From Alphaproteobacteria bacterium (GTDB taxonomy: Bacteria; Pseudomonadota; Alphaproteobacteria; Puniceispirillales; Puniceispirillaceae): DNA of 15,459 nucleotides. The translations under genes were made by a program, and so were the position numbers. Positions 1 through 7,454 of this stretch are shown one piece after another (the first letter of the stretch is position 1; each line of letters begins with the position of its first letter). Location: positions 1 to 15,459 of the forward strand of contig WTHY01000195.1 in assembly GCA_011522945.1 (NCBI GenBank). Direction: 5' to 3'. Under the pieces are notes generated by a model. The model did no database searches. It was not told the origin of the DNA and saw only the letters and a program-made list of their open reading frames with translations.

Positions 1-71
1 GCAATGCCATGTCTAATAGTTTTGGATTTGGTGGCACGAATGCCTCACTTATTATTGGCCAGGTAGCTTAA
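1..71 (+). CDS. fabF: 3' end of beta-ketoacyl-ACP synthase II (partial)
   Basis: Only the last 22 residues are in the window. They contain the C-terminal KAS loop SNSFGFGGTNASL, which is nearly invariant in FabF-type condensing enzymes and carries the acyl-pocket gating Phe of the GFGGTN motif. The enzyme condenses malonyl-ACP with an acyl-ACP in type II fatty-acid elongation in the cytoplasm. The Cys-His-His catalytic residues lie upstream, outside the window. The TAA stop is two bases before the mltG start, so the two genes are probably co-transcribed. fabF followed by mltG is the usual alphaproteobacterial order, which favours FabF over FabB. Confidence 0.9.
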   Translation, partial: NAMSNSFGFGGTNASLIIGQVA

Positions 72-73
72 CA

Positions 74-1075
74 ATGAAACGTGTCGCCGGACTTTTTGTC
101 CGCGCGACATTTGTAGGCCTAGCAATTATAATGTTGTCTGCATTTGCAGCGTTTCTCTATTTTGACTATGTGCGAAATACTGACGGTCCCAACACAAAAG
201 ATGCCTATTTTTACGTACATCCCGGGGCGCAACCTTCAGAATTAGCTATATCCTTGGAAAAGGGCGGATATATTTCTGACAGTCAGCATTATATCTGGAT
301 GCATTACTGGCAGAGATTATCTTTCACTGACGAATATTTGCCGAAAGTTGGAGAATATAAAATACCAGCTAAGGCAAGCCTGAATAGCATCAGGGATATT
401 TTCCATATGGGAAAAGCTATTCAGCGCAGACTAACATTTCCTGAAGGCTTAACCACAGCTGCCATATTATCGATAATTGATAATGCAACAGGATTGTTGG
501 GTAATGTACCAGAGGGCATTGAAGAGGGTAGTTTATTCCCTGACACCTATTTCTACATCTATGGTATGCAGAAGACGGAGTTAGTAGCGCGGATGCAGGC
601 TAAAATGGAATTAGAATTAGCTGAAGCTTGGGCATTAAGAGCAGATTCGCTGCCCTATAAATTACCTGTAGAAGCGCATATCATGGCCTCTATCATTGAA
701 AAGGAAACTGGGCGATCTGGGGAGAGAGCCCTTGTTGCATCAGTTTTCGTAAATCGATTAAAGCGCAATATGCGCCTACAATCTGATCCAACCGTCATCT
801 ATGGGGTCGGGGCAACAGATAAGGTAAATTATGAAATTACAAAAGCAGATTTAAAGGCCAATAACCCATTTAACACTTATCGCATCAAAGGTTTGCCACC
901 GACGCCGATTGCTAGTCCTGGCCGTGCCGCTTTAGATGCAGCTCTGAATCCAAAAACCTCAGATTACTTATATTTCGTTGCTGATGGTGAAGGTGGGCAT
1001 TTCTTTGCAAAGACACTAGATGAACATAATAAAAATGTGCGTAAATATAGAGCACGGAATAGCAAGGCAAATTAA
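74..1075 (+). CDS. mltG: Endolytic murein transglycosylase MltG (YceG family)
   Basis: MltG is an inner-membrane lytic transglycosylase that cuts nascent glycan strands in the periplasm and is thought to set their length. The 333-residue protein has a short basic N-terminus, one membrane segment at about residues 11-30, a LysM-like subdomain (about 43-120) and the YceG catalytic domain. Family motifs are visible: LFPDTYFY at 154-161 and SIIEKETG at 206-213, where E209 matches the catalytic Glu. They are followed by a conserved stretch containing VFVNRL and QSDPTVIYG. Length is normal for the family. The ATG lies 2 bp after the fabF stop, with an AGGT-like ribosome site inside the end of fabF. 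In many Alphaproteobacteria yicC follows, but here gmk comes next after about 100 bp. Confidence 0.95.
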   Translation: MKRVAGLFVRATFVGLAIIMLSAFAAFLYFDYVRNTDGPNTKDAYFYVHPGAQPSELAISLEKGGYISDSQHYIWMHYWQRLSFTDEYLPKVGEYKIPAKASLNSIRDIFHMGKAIQRRLTFPEGLTTAAILSIIDNATGLLGNVPEGIEEGSLFPDTYFYIYGMQKTELVARMQAKMELELAEAWALRADSLPYKLPVEAHIMASIIEKETGRSGERALVASVFVNRLKRNMRLQSDPTVIYGVGATDKVNYEITKADLKANNPFNTYRIKGLPPTPIASPGRAALDAALNPKTSDYLYFVADGEGGHFFAKTLDEHNKNVRKYRARNSKAN

Positions 1076-1124
1076 ATGACTAGCCAGCTAGACCAAATTC
1101 AAAAGGCATGATAGCAGTCTTAAG

Positions 1125-1150
1125 ACCTGATTTTAGTCAGGTAATTTGTT
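1125..1150 (+). terminator. Weak hairpin with T-rich tail between mltG and gmk
   Basis: Perfect 6-bp inverted repeat ACCTGA (1125-1130) / TCAGGT (1137-1142) with a six-base loop, followed by a tail containing TTTGTTTTT. It could be a weak intrinsic terminator or attenuator upstream of gmk. The stem is short and only moderately GC-rich, so partial read-through is likely. Whether it works is inference. Confidence 0.35.
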
Positions 1151-1181
1151 TTTCGAAGCGGCAATAAAGGGCGTTTGTAAA

Positions 1182-1817
1182 ATGCAGGACCTTATATTAC
1201 GACGTGGCTTAATGTTGGTTTTATCGTCGCCATCTGGGGCCGGCAAGACTAGCATTTCACGTGCTCTCCTAGAATCAGATGACGCCTTAACATTATCTAT
1301 CTCCTCGACAACTCGAGCCAGACGACCTGGGGAAGTTGAGGGTAAAGACTATCATTTTATTTCAGAATCTGAATTTAAAACACGCATCAATGATGGCTAT
1401 TTTCTAGAGCATGCTCATGTTTTCGATCATTATTATGGAACGCCTCGTCACTTAGTTGAAGACACTTTGCGTTCTGGAAAAGATGTTTTGTTTGATATTG
1501 ATTGGCAAGGCACACAGCAATTAGCAGCTGCTGCCAGAACTGATCTTGTTTCTATTTTCATTTTACCACCATCAATTGCCGAGCTTGAAAAGCGACTTTT
1601 GAATAGAGCTCAAGACACAGCTGACGTTGTCGCCAATAGAATGGCAAAATCTGCTGATGAGATGAGTCATTATCCCGAATATGACTATGTAATTGTGAAT
1701 TCCGACCTGAGTAGATCGGTGCAGGCTGTTCAGGCGATACTGACAGCTGAGAGATTGCGGCGCACACGCCAGCTAGGCCTTACAGACTTTGTTAAAGGTC
1801 TTAGGGCTGGCGTTTAA
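1182..1817 (+). CDS. gmk: Guanylate kinase
   Basis: Gmk phosphorylates GMP (and dGMP) with ATP to GDP, an essential step in guanine nucleotide supply. The protein shows the P-loop SGAGKT (residues 18-23), the guanylate-kinase signature from STTR (42-45) through RPGEVEGKDYHF (48-59), YGTP (85-88) for GMP binding, and a lid region with RLLNRAQD (138-145). I chose the ATG at 1182 (211 aa). It has an AAAGGG ribosome site about 10 bases upstream and gives the usual short N-terminus before RRGLMLVLSSPSG. A TTG at 1146 would add 12 unconserved residues and would overlap the tail of the hairpin upstream. Two candidate terminators follow. Confidence 0.96.
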   Translation: MQDLILRRGLMLVLSSPSGAGKTSISRALLESDDALTLSISSTTRARRPGEVEGKDYHFISESEFKTRINDGYFLEHAHVFDHYYGTPRHLVEDTLRSGKDVLFDIDWQGTQQLAAAARTDLVSIFILPPSIAELEKRLLNRAQDTADVVANRMAKSADEMSHYPEYDYVIVNSDLSRSVQAVQAILTAERLRRTRQLGLTDFVKGLRAGV

Positions 1818-1839
1818 GGCTGGCGCCTTCCAGCTTTTT
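1816..1839 (+). terminator. Intrinsic terminator of gmk
   Basis: GCTGG (1819-1823) pairs with CCAGC (1830-1834) around a six-base loop and is followed by TTTTT (1835-1839). The stem can be extended by a G-U and two A-U pairs into the gmk stop codon. Its position directly on the stop codon supports a rho-independent terminator. Confidence 0.65.
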
Positions 1840-1873
1840 CCAATTTTGATAGATTTACGCGCTAGTTTCGAGA

Positions 1874-1905
1874 TCGTGCCTGCAAATTTACAGCACGAAT
1901 TTTTT
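1874..1905 (+). terminator. Second candidate terminator downstream of gmk
   Basis: TCGTGC (1874-1879) pairs perfectly with GCACGA (1893-1898) around a 13-base loop and is followed by a run of six T (1900-1905). It lies about 40 bases beyond the first hairpin, so the pair may act as tandem terminators protecting the convergent rsmA gene. The long loop makes it weaker than the first. Confidence 0.45.
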
Positions 1906-1944
1906 AGATTGAATTGAGCTTGGAAGAGCGTTGACAATAGCTGG

Positions 1945-2784
1945 TCAAAATTGTGGCTCTAACCGTTCAGCCAATCTACAAAAATCAACTATGTCGAGCT
2001 CTTGTGGGCGCAGTTGCGGATTGATATCTAGGGATTCTAACAGGGCTTCACCCCCATAGGGTTTAAAGCTTGCTCGAAGCATTTTACGTCTCTGTGAGAA
2101 TGCGATTTGTGTGACTTTTTCCAATGTGGCTTGGTTGCAGGGGTAAAGTGGCATGTTGCGTGGGATGAGCCTGACAATAGAGGAGGTAACCTTTGGCGGC
2201 GGTGTAAAGGCTTCAGCTGGCACATCAAACAAGATTTCTGTTTCAGCACGCCAGTTTGCTAATACCGCTAATCTGCCAAAATGCGTATCGCCTGGAAGCG
2301 CTGTGATACGTTCTGCAACTTCACGTTGGAACATCAGTATCATAGAGCTGAATGCCTCAGCATGTGATAACCAGCTGATCAATAATGGTGTGGCGATGTT
2401 ATAAGGTAAATTAGCTATAATTTGACGTGGTGCCTGGCCAATGTCCCAAAGCGGAAGTGTTAAGGCGTCACCTTCTATAAGCTCTAATGCCCCATCAGAC
2501 GCACGAACCAGATGGTCTAAAAATGTGATGGCACGGCGATCTTTTTCAATAGCAATTACCCGCTGTGCGCCCGCTAATAGCAGTGCACGCGTTAACCCAC
2601 CTGGGCCAGGTCCAATTTCAAAAACCGTTCCTTCAGACAAATCTGCTGCTGCTGCAATCTGGCCGGTGAGATTCAAATCAAAAAGGAAATTTTGTCCTAA
2701 TGATTTTTTTGCCGTCAAATCAGCTTGTTGCATAAAGCTGCGTATTGATGGCAATTGTGAGACTTTTTCAGCAGTCTTATTCAT
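1945..2784 (-). CDS. rsmA: 16S rRNA (adenine1518/1519-N6)-dimethyltransferase
   Basis: RsmA (KsgA) uses S-adenosylmethionine to dimethylate two adjacent adenines in the 3' hairpin of 16S rRNA late in 30S assembly. Motifs visible: KKSLGQNFLFD (26-36) for substrate and SAM binding, motif I FEIGPGPGG (55-63), acidic E80 at the end of strand 2, GDAL (105-108), the catalytic NLPY (125-128), and FTPPPKVTSSIV (193-204). Length is normal (279 aa). The chosen ATG at 2784 overlaps the pdxA stop as ATGA, implying translational coupling. An in-frame ATG at 2793 (three residues longer) lies closer to an AGG and remains possible. Last gene of the five-gene minus-strand run; pdxA-rsmA adjacency is widespread in Proteobacteria. 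Confidence 0.96.
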   Translation of the reverse strand: MNKTAEKVSQLPSIRSFMQQADLTAKKSLGQNFLFDLNLTGQIAAAADLSEGTVFEIGPGPGGLTRALLLAGAQRVIAIEKDRRAITFLDHLVRASDGALELIEGDALTLPLWDIGQAPRQIIANLPYNIATPLLISWLSHAEAFSSMILMFQREVAERITALPGDTHFGRLAVLANWRAETEILFDVPAEAFTPPPKVTSSIVRLIPRNMPLYPCNQATLEKVTQIAFSQRRKMLRASFKPYGGEALLESLDINPQLRPQELDIVDFCRLAERLEPQF

Positions 2785-3770
2785 GATGCACATTGCCTGT
2801 TCTCTGCCATTTGGGCTGCCATTTTGATTGCAGCAATTAAGCTGTCCGGTTTAGCTTGCCCTGTTCCAGCGATATCAAACGCAGTGCCATGATCCGGTGA
2901 AGTTCGGATAAAGCTAAGATTAAGGGTTACATTAACGCTATTATGAAAATCCAAGGTTTTAGCGGGAATAAGCGCTTGGTCATGATACATGCCGATAGCT
3001 ACATCATATTGCGCTCGTGCTTCTGGCGTGAAAAGCGTATCAGCGGGGTAGGGACCAGATACGTTAATACCTTTGGCCTTTAGCGTTTCTAATGCCGGTG
3101 CTATAACAAGTTTATCCTCTTGTCCCAGATGCCCATCTTCTCCTGCATGCGGGTTTAACCCACAAACGGCGATATGCGGTGCTTTTATTCCAAAATCCAG
3201 CTTCAAATTGTGATGAATATCAATGAGCCGTTCAACAATTAGTTTTTTTGTTATTGTGCCAGGAACAGAGGCAAGAGATTGGTGGATTGTTAGCGGAACG
3301 GCACGCAAAAACTGATTAGCTAGCATCATGATGGGGGTGCTGTCAGTATTATCAAGGGCTGCTAAATATTCCGTGTGCCCTGGATGTGAAAAGCCAGCTG
3401 CATATAGCACCGATTTCGCGATAGGGTTTGTAATTATCGCAGACACATGATTGTTTTTCGCAAATTTTACTGCTGTTTCGATTGCAGATATGACCAGCTG
3501 GCTATTAGATGGATCTGGCTGTCCTGCTACTGGTGTGTTTGCCCATCTGATTGGATGTAACGCTACAGTAGATGGTTCTAAATCTTGACCAACATTCCAA
3601 TGCTTGAATTTCAGGTTGAAGTTATTTCTTTCGCATAAATCTGATAAATGCGCTTCATCCCCCATCAATACGAAGTGCCCAGGATGTCTAATGGCAGCTT
3701 TAAGAGCAATTTCTGGCCCAATCCCAGCTGGGTCACCGGGGGTTAGGATAAGAGGTGCTGGAGGGCTCAT
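2781..3770 (-). CDS. pdxA: 4-hydroxythreonine-4-phosphate dehydrogenase
   Basis: PdxA oxidises 4-phosphohydroxy-L-threonine with NAD to a product that decarboxylates to 3-amino-2-oxopropyl phosphate. PdxJ then uses this in the DXP-dependent pathway to pyridoxine phosphate. The 329-residue protein begins with LTPGDPAGIGPE. The three metal-binding histidines of the family are identifiable as H163 (TIHQS), H208 (NPHAGEDG) and H263 (YHDQALIPAK), and HPGHTEYLA (129-137) is also conserved. Its ATG shares an A with the surA stop (TAATG), and its own TGA overlaps the rsmA start (ATGA), so translation is probably coupled on both sides. The surA-pdxA-rsmA order is shared with E. coli. Confidence 0.96.
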   Translation of the reverse strand: MSPPAPLILTPGDPAGIGPEIALKAAIRHPGHFVLMGDEAHLSDLCERNNFNLKFKHWNVGQDLEPSTVALHPIRWANTPVAGQPDPSNSQLVISAIETAVKFAKNNHVSAIITNPIAKSVLYAAGFSHPGHTEYLAALDNTDSTPIMMLANQFLRAVPLTIHQSLASVPGTITKKLIVERLIDIHHNLKLDFGIKAPHIAVCGLNPHAGEDGHLGQEDKLVIAPALETLKAKGINVSGPYPADTLFTPEARAQYDVAIGMYHDQALIPAKTLDFHNSVNVTLNLSFIRTSPDHGTAFDIAGTGQAKPDSLIAAIKMAAQMAENRQCAS

Positions 3771-5035
3771 TAGTTTCGATTTTCAATGACAGCAGAACGT
3801 CTAAGCCGTATTAAGTAGCGGCTGCTTAGCACTGAAAATAGCTTATCTAATTCAATACGTTCAAGCTCTGCTAATGATGGTAAAGAAACTTCTGGTTCCG
3901 ACTTTTCACATAGCATTATTACAGAAAAGCCTTCCGCAAATAGGATAGGTTCTGTCTTTTCCCCAACCTCTAGCGGTGCAATTAGGGCTGCTAATTGGGG
4001 GGCTAACTCATCAATAGATAAGCCGCTTAATATACTCTCTGCGCCACTTCCAAATTCTGCGTTTAGTGTCTGTATTTCATCACAGCTGGTTGTGTTTTGC
4101 GTTCTATTTAAAAGTTCGCGGCCAGTTTGTTCGATAATTTCAGAGGAGGATGGATCAGAGACAGGTAAAACGGCACGTGCTGTTGTAATGGTCGATCTGG
4201 ACGCATCTAGTAAACCTTGAGGCCGGAAGCCTTGCTTTGATAAAATATAGACAATCCCATCAAGCTCGATAGGCTCTAAAACATCTCCAATAGCAGCCGT
4301 CTCTAGTGGTTCGACAAAGGAGGCTGGTAATCTCTGTATCTGTGCCCAGCCAATGTCACCACCCTTTTGTGCAGTTGATGATACAGAATATTGTTGAGCT
4401 ATGCCTCTAAAGTCTGTGCCGTTTTTGACAGCTTCTACGATTTGTGTTGCAAGCTCTAATGTTGCGTTAAGTGGGCGTTCTGCACTCGGCAATAATACGA
4501 TTTCCAGTAAACGCACTTGTGGCTCGGATAAGCTATTTTCTAGCCGCTGAAGCTCATTAGTTGCCTGTTTCTGAATGGCATTAAACTGGCGTGGAAATGT
4601 ACGTTGCAAAACAGTAACCCAAGCCAGATCACTCGTAGCTTTGTCGAGTGCGACCTGCAAGGATACATTATTTTCCCGCAATCTTTGTGAGGCAGTTTGT
4701 CCATTCGCCCCATATGTTTGGTCTACGAGCTGGCGTGCGTTTGCTCTGGCGGTGGACAGGATCGACGGATCTATCTGTTTTGCCGCTTGGATTTTTAACT
4801 TTTCATCAATAAGAATTTGTAGAGCATCACGCTCAAACTGTAAGCGATTTAGCCCAGTTATGTCCTGACCTGTGGAAAAGGATAAAAATTTCAATCTTTC
4901 CTCTAAATCCAAAGTCGTAACAGGCTCACCATTAACTAATGATTTCACCAATACAGTTTGGGCTATAGCAGCGCCTGTGAGGACGTAAATCGACATGTAT
5001 AGCACAACAGGTGCTAGGATAATTCTGCGTATCAT
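3770..5035 (-). CDS. surA: SurA-like periplasmic chaperone / parvulin prolyl isomerase
   Basis: SurA escorts unfolded outer-membrane proteins through the periplasm to the BAM complex. The 421-residue protein has a signal peptide (about residues 1-25, cleavage likely after AIA), an N-terminal SurA helical domain (about 30-165) and one recognisable parvulin domain (about 172-270) with SVSSTAQKGGDIGW and LPASFVEPL. The following region (about 285-385) ends in PLEVGEKTEPIL and GFSVIMLC, which looks like a degenerate second parvulin domain. A C-terminal helix (about 386-417) resembles the SurA tail that packs on the core. The ATG follows the lptG stop directly (TAAATG). In E. coli and many Alphaproteobacteria lptD sits just upstream; here it does not. 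Identity rests on architecture plus context. Confidence 0.85.
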   Translation of the reverse strand: MIRRIILAPVVLYMSIYVLTGAAIAQTVLVKSLVNGEPVTTLDLEERLKFLSFSTGQDITGLNRLQFERDALQILIDEKLKIQAAKQIDPSILSTARANARQLVDQTYGANGQTASQRLRENNVSLQVALDKATSDLAWVTVLQRTFPRQFNAIQKQATNELQRLENSLSEPQVRLLEIVLLPSAERPLNATLELATQIVEAVKNGTDFRGIAQQYSVSSTAQKGGDIGWAQIQRLPASFVEPLETAAIGDVLEPIELDGIVYILSKQGFRPQGLLDASRSTITTARAVLPVSDPSSSEIIEQTGRELLNRTQNTTSCDEIQTLNAEFGSGAESILSGLSIDELAPQLAALIAPLEVGEKTEPILFAEGFSVIMLCEKSEPEVSLPSLAELERIELDKLFSVLSSRYLIRLRRSAVIENRN

Positions 5036-6145
5036 TTAATGTTCTTCCACGCGGGCCAGTAAAACAGCGCCGATTGATAATATGATAAGAGCAGGTGCCC
5101 ATCCTGCAATATAATAGGGTAGGCGCGATGAGTTGCCGAGGACAAAAATCAGATCTGAGGCAAAATAAAATCCAAAACTTGCCGCCAAAGCCCAAATCAC
5201 CAACCTTAGCTTATGCTGCCTGCTAAATTGTGTGAGTGTGATGCTGGCGGCTAACATGACGAGTCCAAGTAATTTCAGAGGCGTAGATAGTAATTGATGA
5301 AAATACACCTGATAGGTTTCAGTTGCCAAACCAGCATCTTTTAAAATCGTTATGAAATTTGGTAAACCATAAACATTAATTGTGTGCGGTGGACGTATAG
5401 TTAAGGATAAAGACCGTTTATCTAGCACGCTGTCCAAGCCGATATCACCGAGTGTTTCACTGGTTCCGTCATTAGCAAATCTAATAGTTTGCGAGATGCG
5501 CCATTGATTATCAATAAGGTGCATGTCCTCACCTTTAATCCGGCTCAGCAAAACGCCATTTTCAGCAATGTTATAAAGTACTGGCTTTTCTATTCTAGCA
5601 ATATCTGCATCTAATTTTTGCCCATGAATGATAACAGTGCGATTATCAATGCGGTCACGAAGCCAAACGCCGTTAGTCGAGACGCTTAAATTACTTTGGG
5701 CCCGATTTTTGAAAATTTGGTCCATCTGGGCTTCATACTGTTTTGACATTGTTGACGTCAGAGGGCTCATAACCAAAATCTGAAATATGCCGATGAGGAC
5801 CGCAGTTGCAAAGACGGGTGTTAAAGCTTGCCAGATATTTTGTCCAAAGGTTCTGGCGGTTACAAATTCATGGTTTCTTGACCAAAAATAAAAGCAAATG
5901 ATGGACCCGCCAAAAACACCAAATGGTAGCATTTGCTCAAATAAATTTGGGAGTTTTGCGAATGAGGTGACGATAATGAAAGGCGTGCTAATATCAAGCC
6001 CAGTAGCACCTACCCTGCGCATCAATTCAACGATGTCTAATATTGATACAAAGGCTAATAAGCCGATAATACAAAAAACTACATAGCGCAGATAGTTGAG
6101 CGCGAAATATACAAATAAAGTGATAGGTGGTGTCCAGAACATCAT
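5036..6145 (-). CDS. lptG: LPS export ABC transporter permease LptG
   Basis: LptG forms a heterodimer with LptF. With the LptB ATPase it extracts lipopolysaccharide from the inner membrane and passes it to LptC/LptA. The 369-residue protein has the YjgP/YjgQ layout: N-terminal membrane segments (about 10-35, 50-75, 95-125), a long periplasmic beta-rich domain (about 130-265, with WLRDRIDNRTVIIHG and the GVLLSRIKGEDM region), then three C-terminal membrane segments (about 280-365). Its ATG overlaps the lptF stop as ATGA. LptF and LptG are paralogues, so I assigned the names by order (lptF first, as is usual) rather than by diagnostic residues. The stop abuts the surA start with no spacer. Confidence 0.88.
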   Translation of the reverse strand: MMFWTPPITLFVYFALNYLRYVVFCIIGLLAFVSILDIVELMRRVGATGLDISTPFIIVTSFAKLPNLFEQMLPFGVFGGSIICFYFWSRNHEFVTARTFGQNIWQALTPVFATAVLIGIFQILVMSPLTSTMSKQYEAQMDQIFKNRAQSNLSVSTNGVWLRDRIDNRTVIIHGQKLDADIARIEKPVLYNIAENGVLLSRIKGEDMHLIDNQWRISQTIRFANDGTSETLGDIGLDSVLDKRSLSLTIRPPHTINVYGLPNFITILKDAGLATETYQVYFHQLLSTPLKLLGLVMLAASITLTQFSRQHKLRLVIWALAASFGFYFASDLIFVLGNSSRLPYYIAGWAPALIILSIGAVLLARVEEH

Positions 6146-7245
6146 TTGCTCTCAACGAATTCTGAGTCGTATTTAGGTCTGTAAAGATAGCCAATGCCGA
6201 ATAGAATTGGCCCTAACACGATGATGTATAATATTGGCCAACTCCTCGTTTCTTCGGCAATCGACGATCGTGCCAATACAGCTGCGATTACAATAAATAA
6301 TCCGATACAAGCTGTAGTAAATATACCTGCTGTGCGTCTTTGGCGACCAGCATTTGCTTGCCCCAATCCCAACACTGCAACCATAGTTAAGGTTAGTGGA
6401 AGCAAAGGTATTATTAACCTGAAGTGACCTTCAGCAATGCGATCATTGCGGTAACGTTCAGGAATATCTGGACCTGGGTTTAATAAATTCCACACACTGT
6501 CTTCATTGGTATCAAGAAGCAGTCTTTCTGTCGTCTGACCAGTGCTTCTTGATATATCTAACATATGGCTTTGGAATGATAATAGGGCTGAGGCGTCACC
6601 ATTTTCGCTTAGCTCTATTCTTTGCCCATTTTTTAACTCTAAGATAGCCCGGCCATTTTCCGTGCCAAAGGAGCCTGCTCTGGCTGTAAATGTGACAAAT
6701 TTATTTGACTGACGATTATCTTGGATGAATACATTGCCAATTTCAGTTGGCCCGCGTTTTTCACCAATAAAAATTGTCAAACCTCTATCTAAGTCAATAA
6801 ATTCTCCGTCCTTAATCAAAACCTTTGGAATAGATGTGCGAATTTCGGTTTGCAATTCCTTAAAGCCTGAAAAACTCCATGGCAGGAGGTAAAATGAATT
6901 GAGAATAAGACACAGGCTTGTAACGGCCCCAAAAAAAACAGCAGGAAAGGCTAATTGTGGCTTGCTCATGCCTATTGCTTGCATAACGACCATTTCCCGA
7001 TCAGATGATAATTTCTGCAATACCCAGATTACCGATGAAAATACTGCCATCGGGAGGGCGAGCATTAACCAAAGCGGTAGTGGTAAAATGGATAATAAAG
7101 CAAAATCGGCAAGTGAGCCGCCTCGAGACACAACAAGCTCTAATAAGCGTAGTGTCTGATTTAGCCATATAATCGCTAATAAGCTAACAAGCACGATAAG
7201 GGTGCTGCTCATATAATAACGAAAATGGTATTTGCCGAATTCCAT
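6142..7245 (-). CDS. lptF: LPS export ABC transporter permease LptF
   Basis: Partner of LptG in the LptB2FG inner-membrane LPS extractor. The 367-residue protein has a membrane segment at about 12-30, then two more around 45-75 and 98-120. The cytoplasmic loop between them contains LSSDREMVVMQAIGMS, the YjgP/YjgQ coupling region that contacts the ATPase. A periplasmic beta domain (about 125-265) contains the KDGEFIDLDRGLTIFIGEK-like stretch typical of LptF. C-terminal membrane segments span about 272-360. The start is an ATG at 7245 with an AGG-containing upstream sequence. First gene of a five-gene overlapping run, so its promoter should lie in the 209-bp spacer shared with pepA. lptB, lptC and lptA are not in the window. 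Confidence 0.9.
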   Translation of the reverse strand: MEFGKYHFRYYMSSTLIVLVSLLAIIWLNQTLRLLELVVSRGGSLADFALLSILPLPLWLMLALPMAVFSSVIWVLQKLSSDREMVVMQAIGMSKPQLAFPAVFFGAVTSLCLILNSFYLLPWSFSGFKELQTEIRTSIPKVLIKDGEFIDLDRGLTIFIGEKRGPTEIGNVFIQDNRQSNKFVTFTARAGSFGTENGRAILELKNGQRIELSENGDASALLSFQSHMLDISRSTGQTTERLLLDTNEDSVWNLLNPGPDIPERYRNDRIAEGHFRLIIPLLPLTLTMVAVLGLGQANAGRQRRTAGIFTTACIGLFIVIAAVLARSSIAEETRSWPILYIIVLGPILFGIGYLYRPKYDSEFVESK

Positions 7246-7454
7246 TTATACAGGCCTGCTGGTTCAGAAAAAAGCGTATGTCTAAGTAATAATTTGTTCC
7301 ACAAAAGGACTAGTAGCATAAGACACAGCCAATTCAAATCGTAAGCGTGAAGAAAACACCTGGTTACGGCTTACATCTTACAATTTTCATTTTATATATA
7401 AAGCATATGTATTATGCGTACAGCACAACTGGCCAGACATAACAGGATAGATTT
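7246..7454. promoter_or_regulatory. Divergent promoter region of lptF and pepA, with two inverted repeats
   Basis: This 209-bp spacer separates the divergent lptF operon and pepA, so it should hold both promoters. On the plus strand a TATTAT -10-like hexamer lies at 7410-7415, about 40 bases before the pepA start; no clear -35 is paired with it. It overlaps a short inverted repeat, GCATA (7403-7407) / TATGC (7413-7417). A second inverted repeat, GTAAGC (7341-7346) / GCTTAC (7369-7374), lies further upstream. An AGGA ribosome site for pepA is at 7444-7447. I could not pick a convincing lptF promoter. Functional assignment of the repeats is inference. Confidence 0.35.

Noticed and set aside
1076..1111. 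11-codon open frame starting right after the mltG stop
   Set aside because: No ribosome site, no similarity I recognise to YicC or any leader peptide, and too short to judge.
1931..1948. TTGAC/GTCAA hairpin at the end of rsmA
   Set aside because: Only 5 bp with an eight-base loop and no T-run on the minus strand; not a convincing terminator.
2153..2827. Open frames on the plus strand opposite rsmA
   Set aside because: They lie antisense to a well-conserved gene, their products match no family, and they lack ribosome sites; shadow frames.
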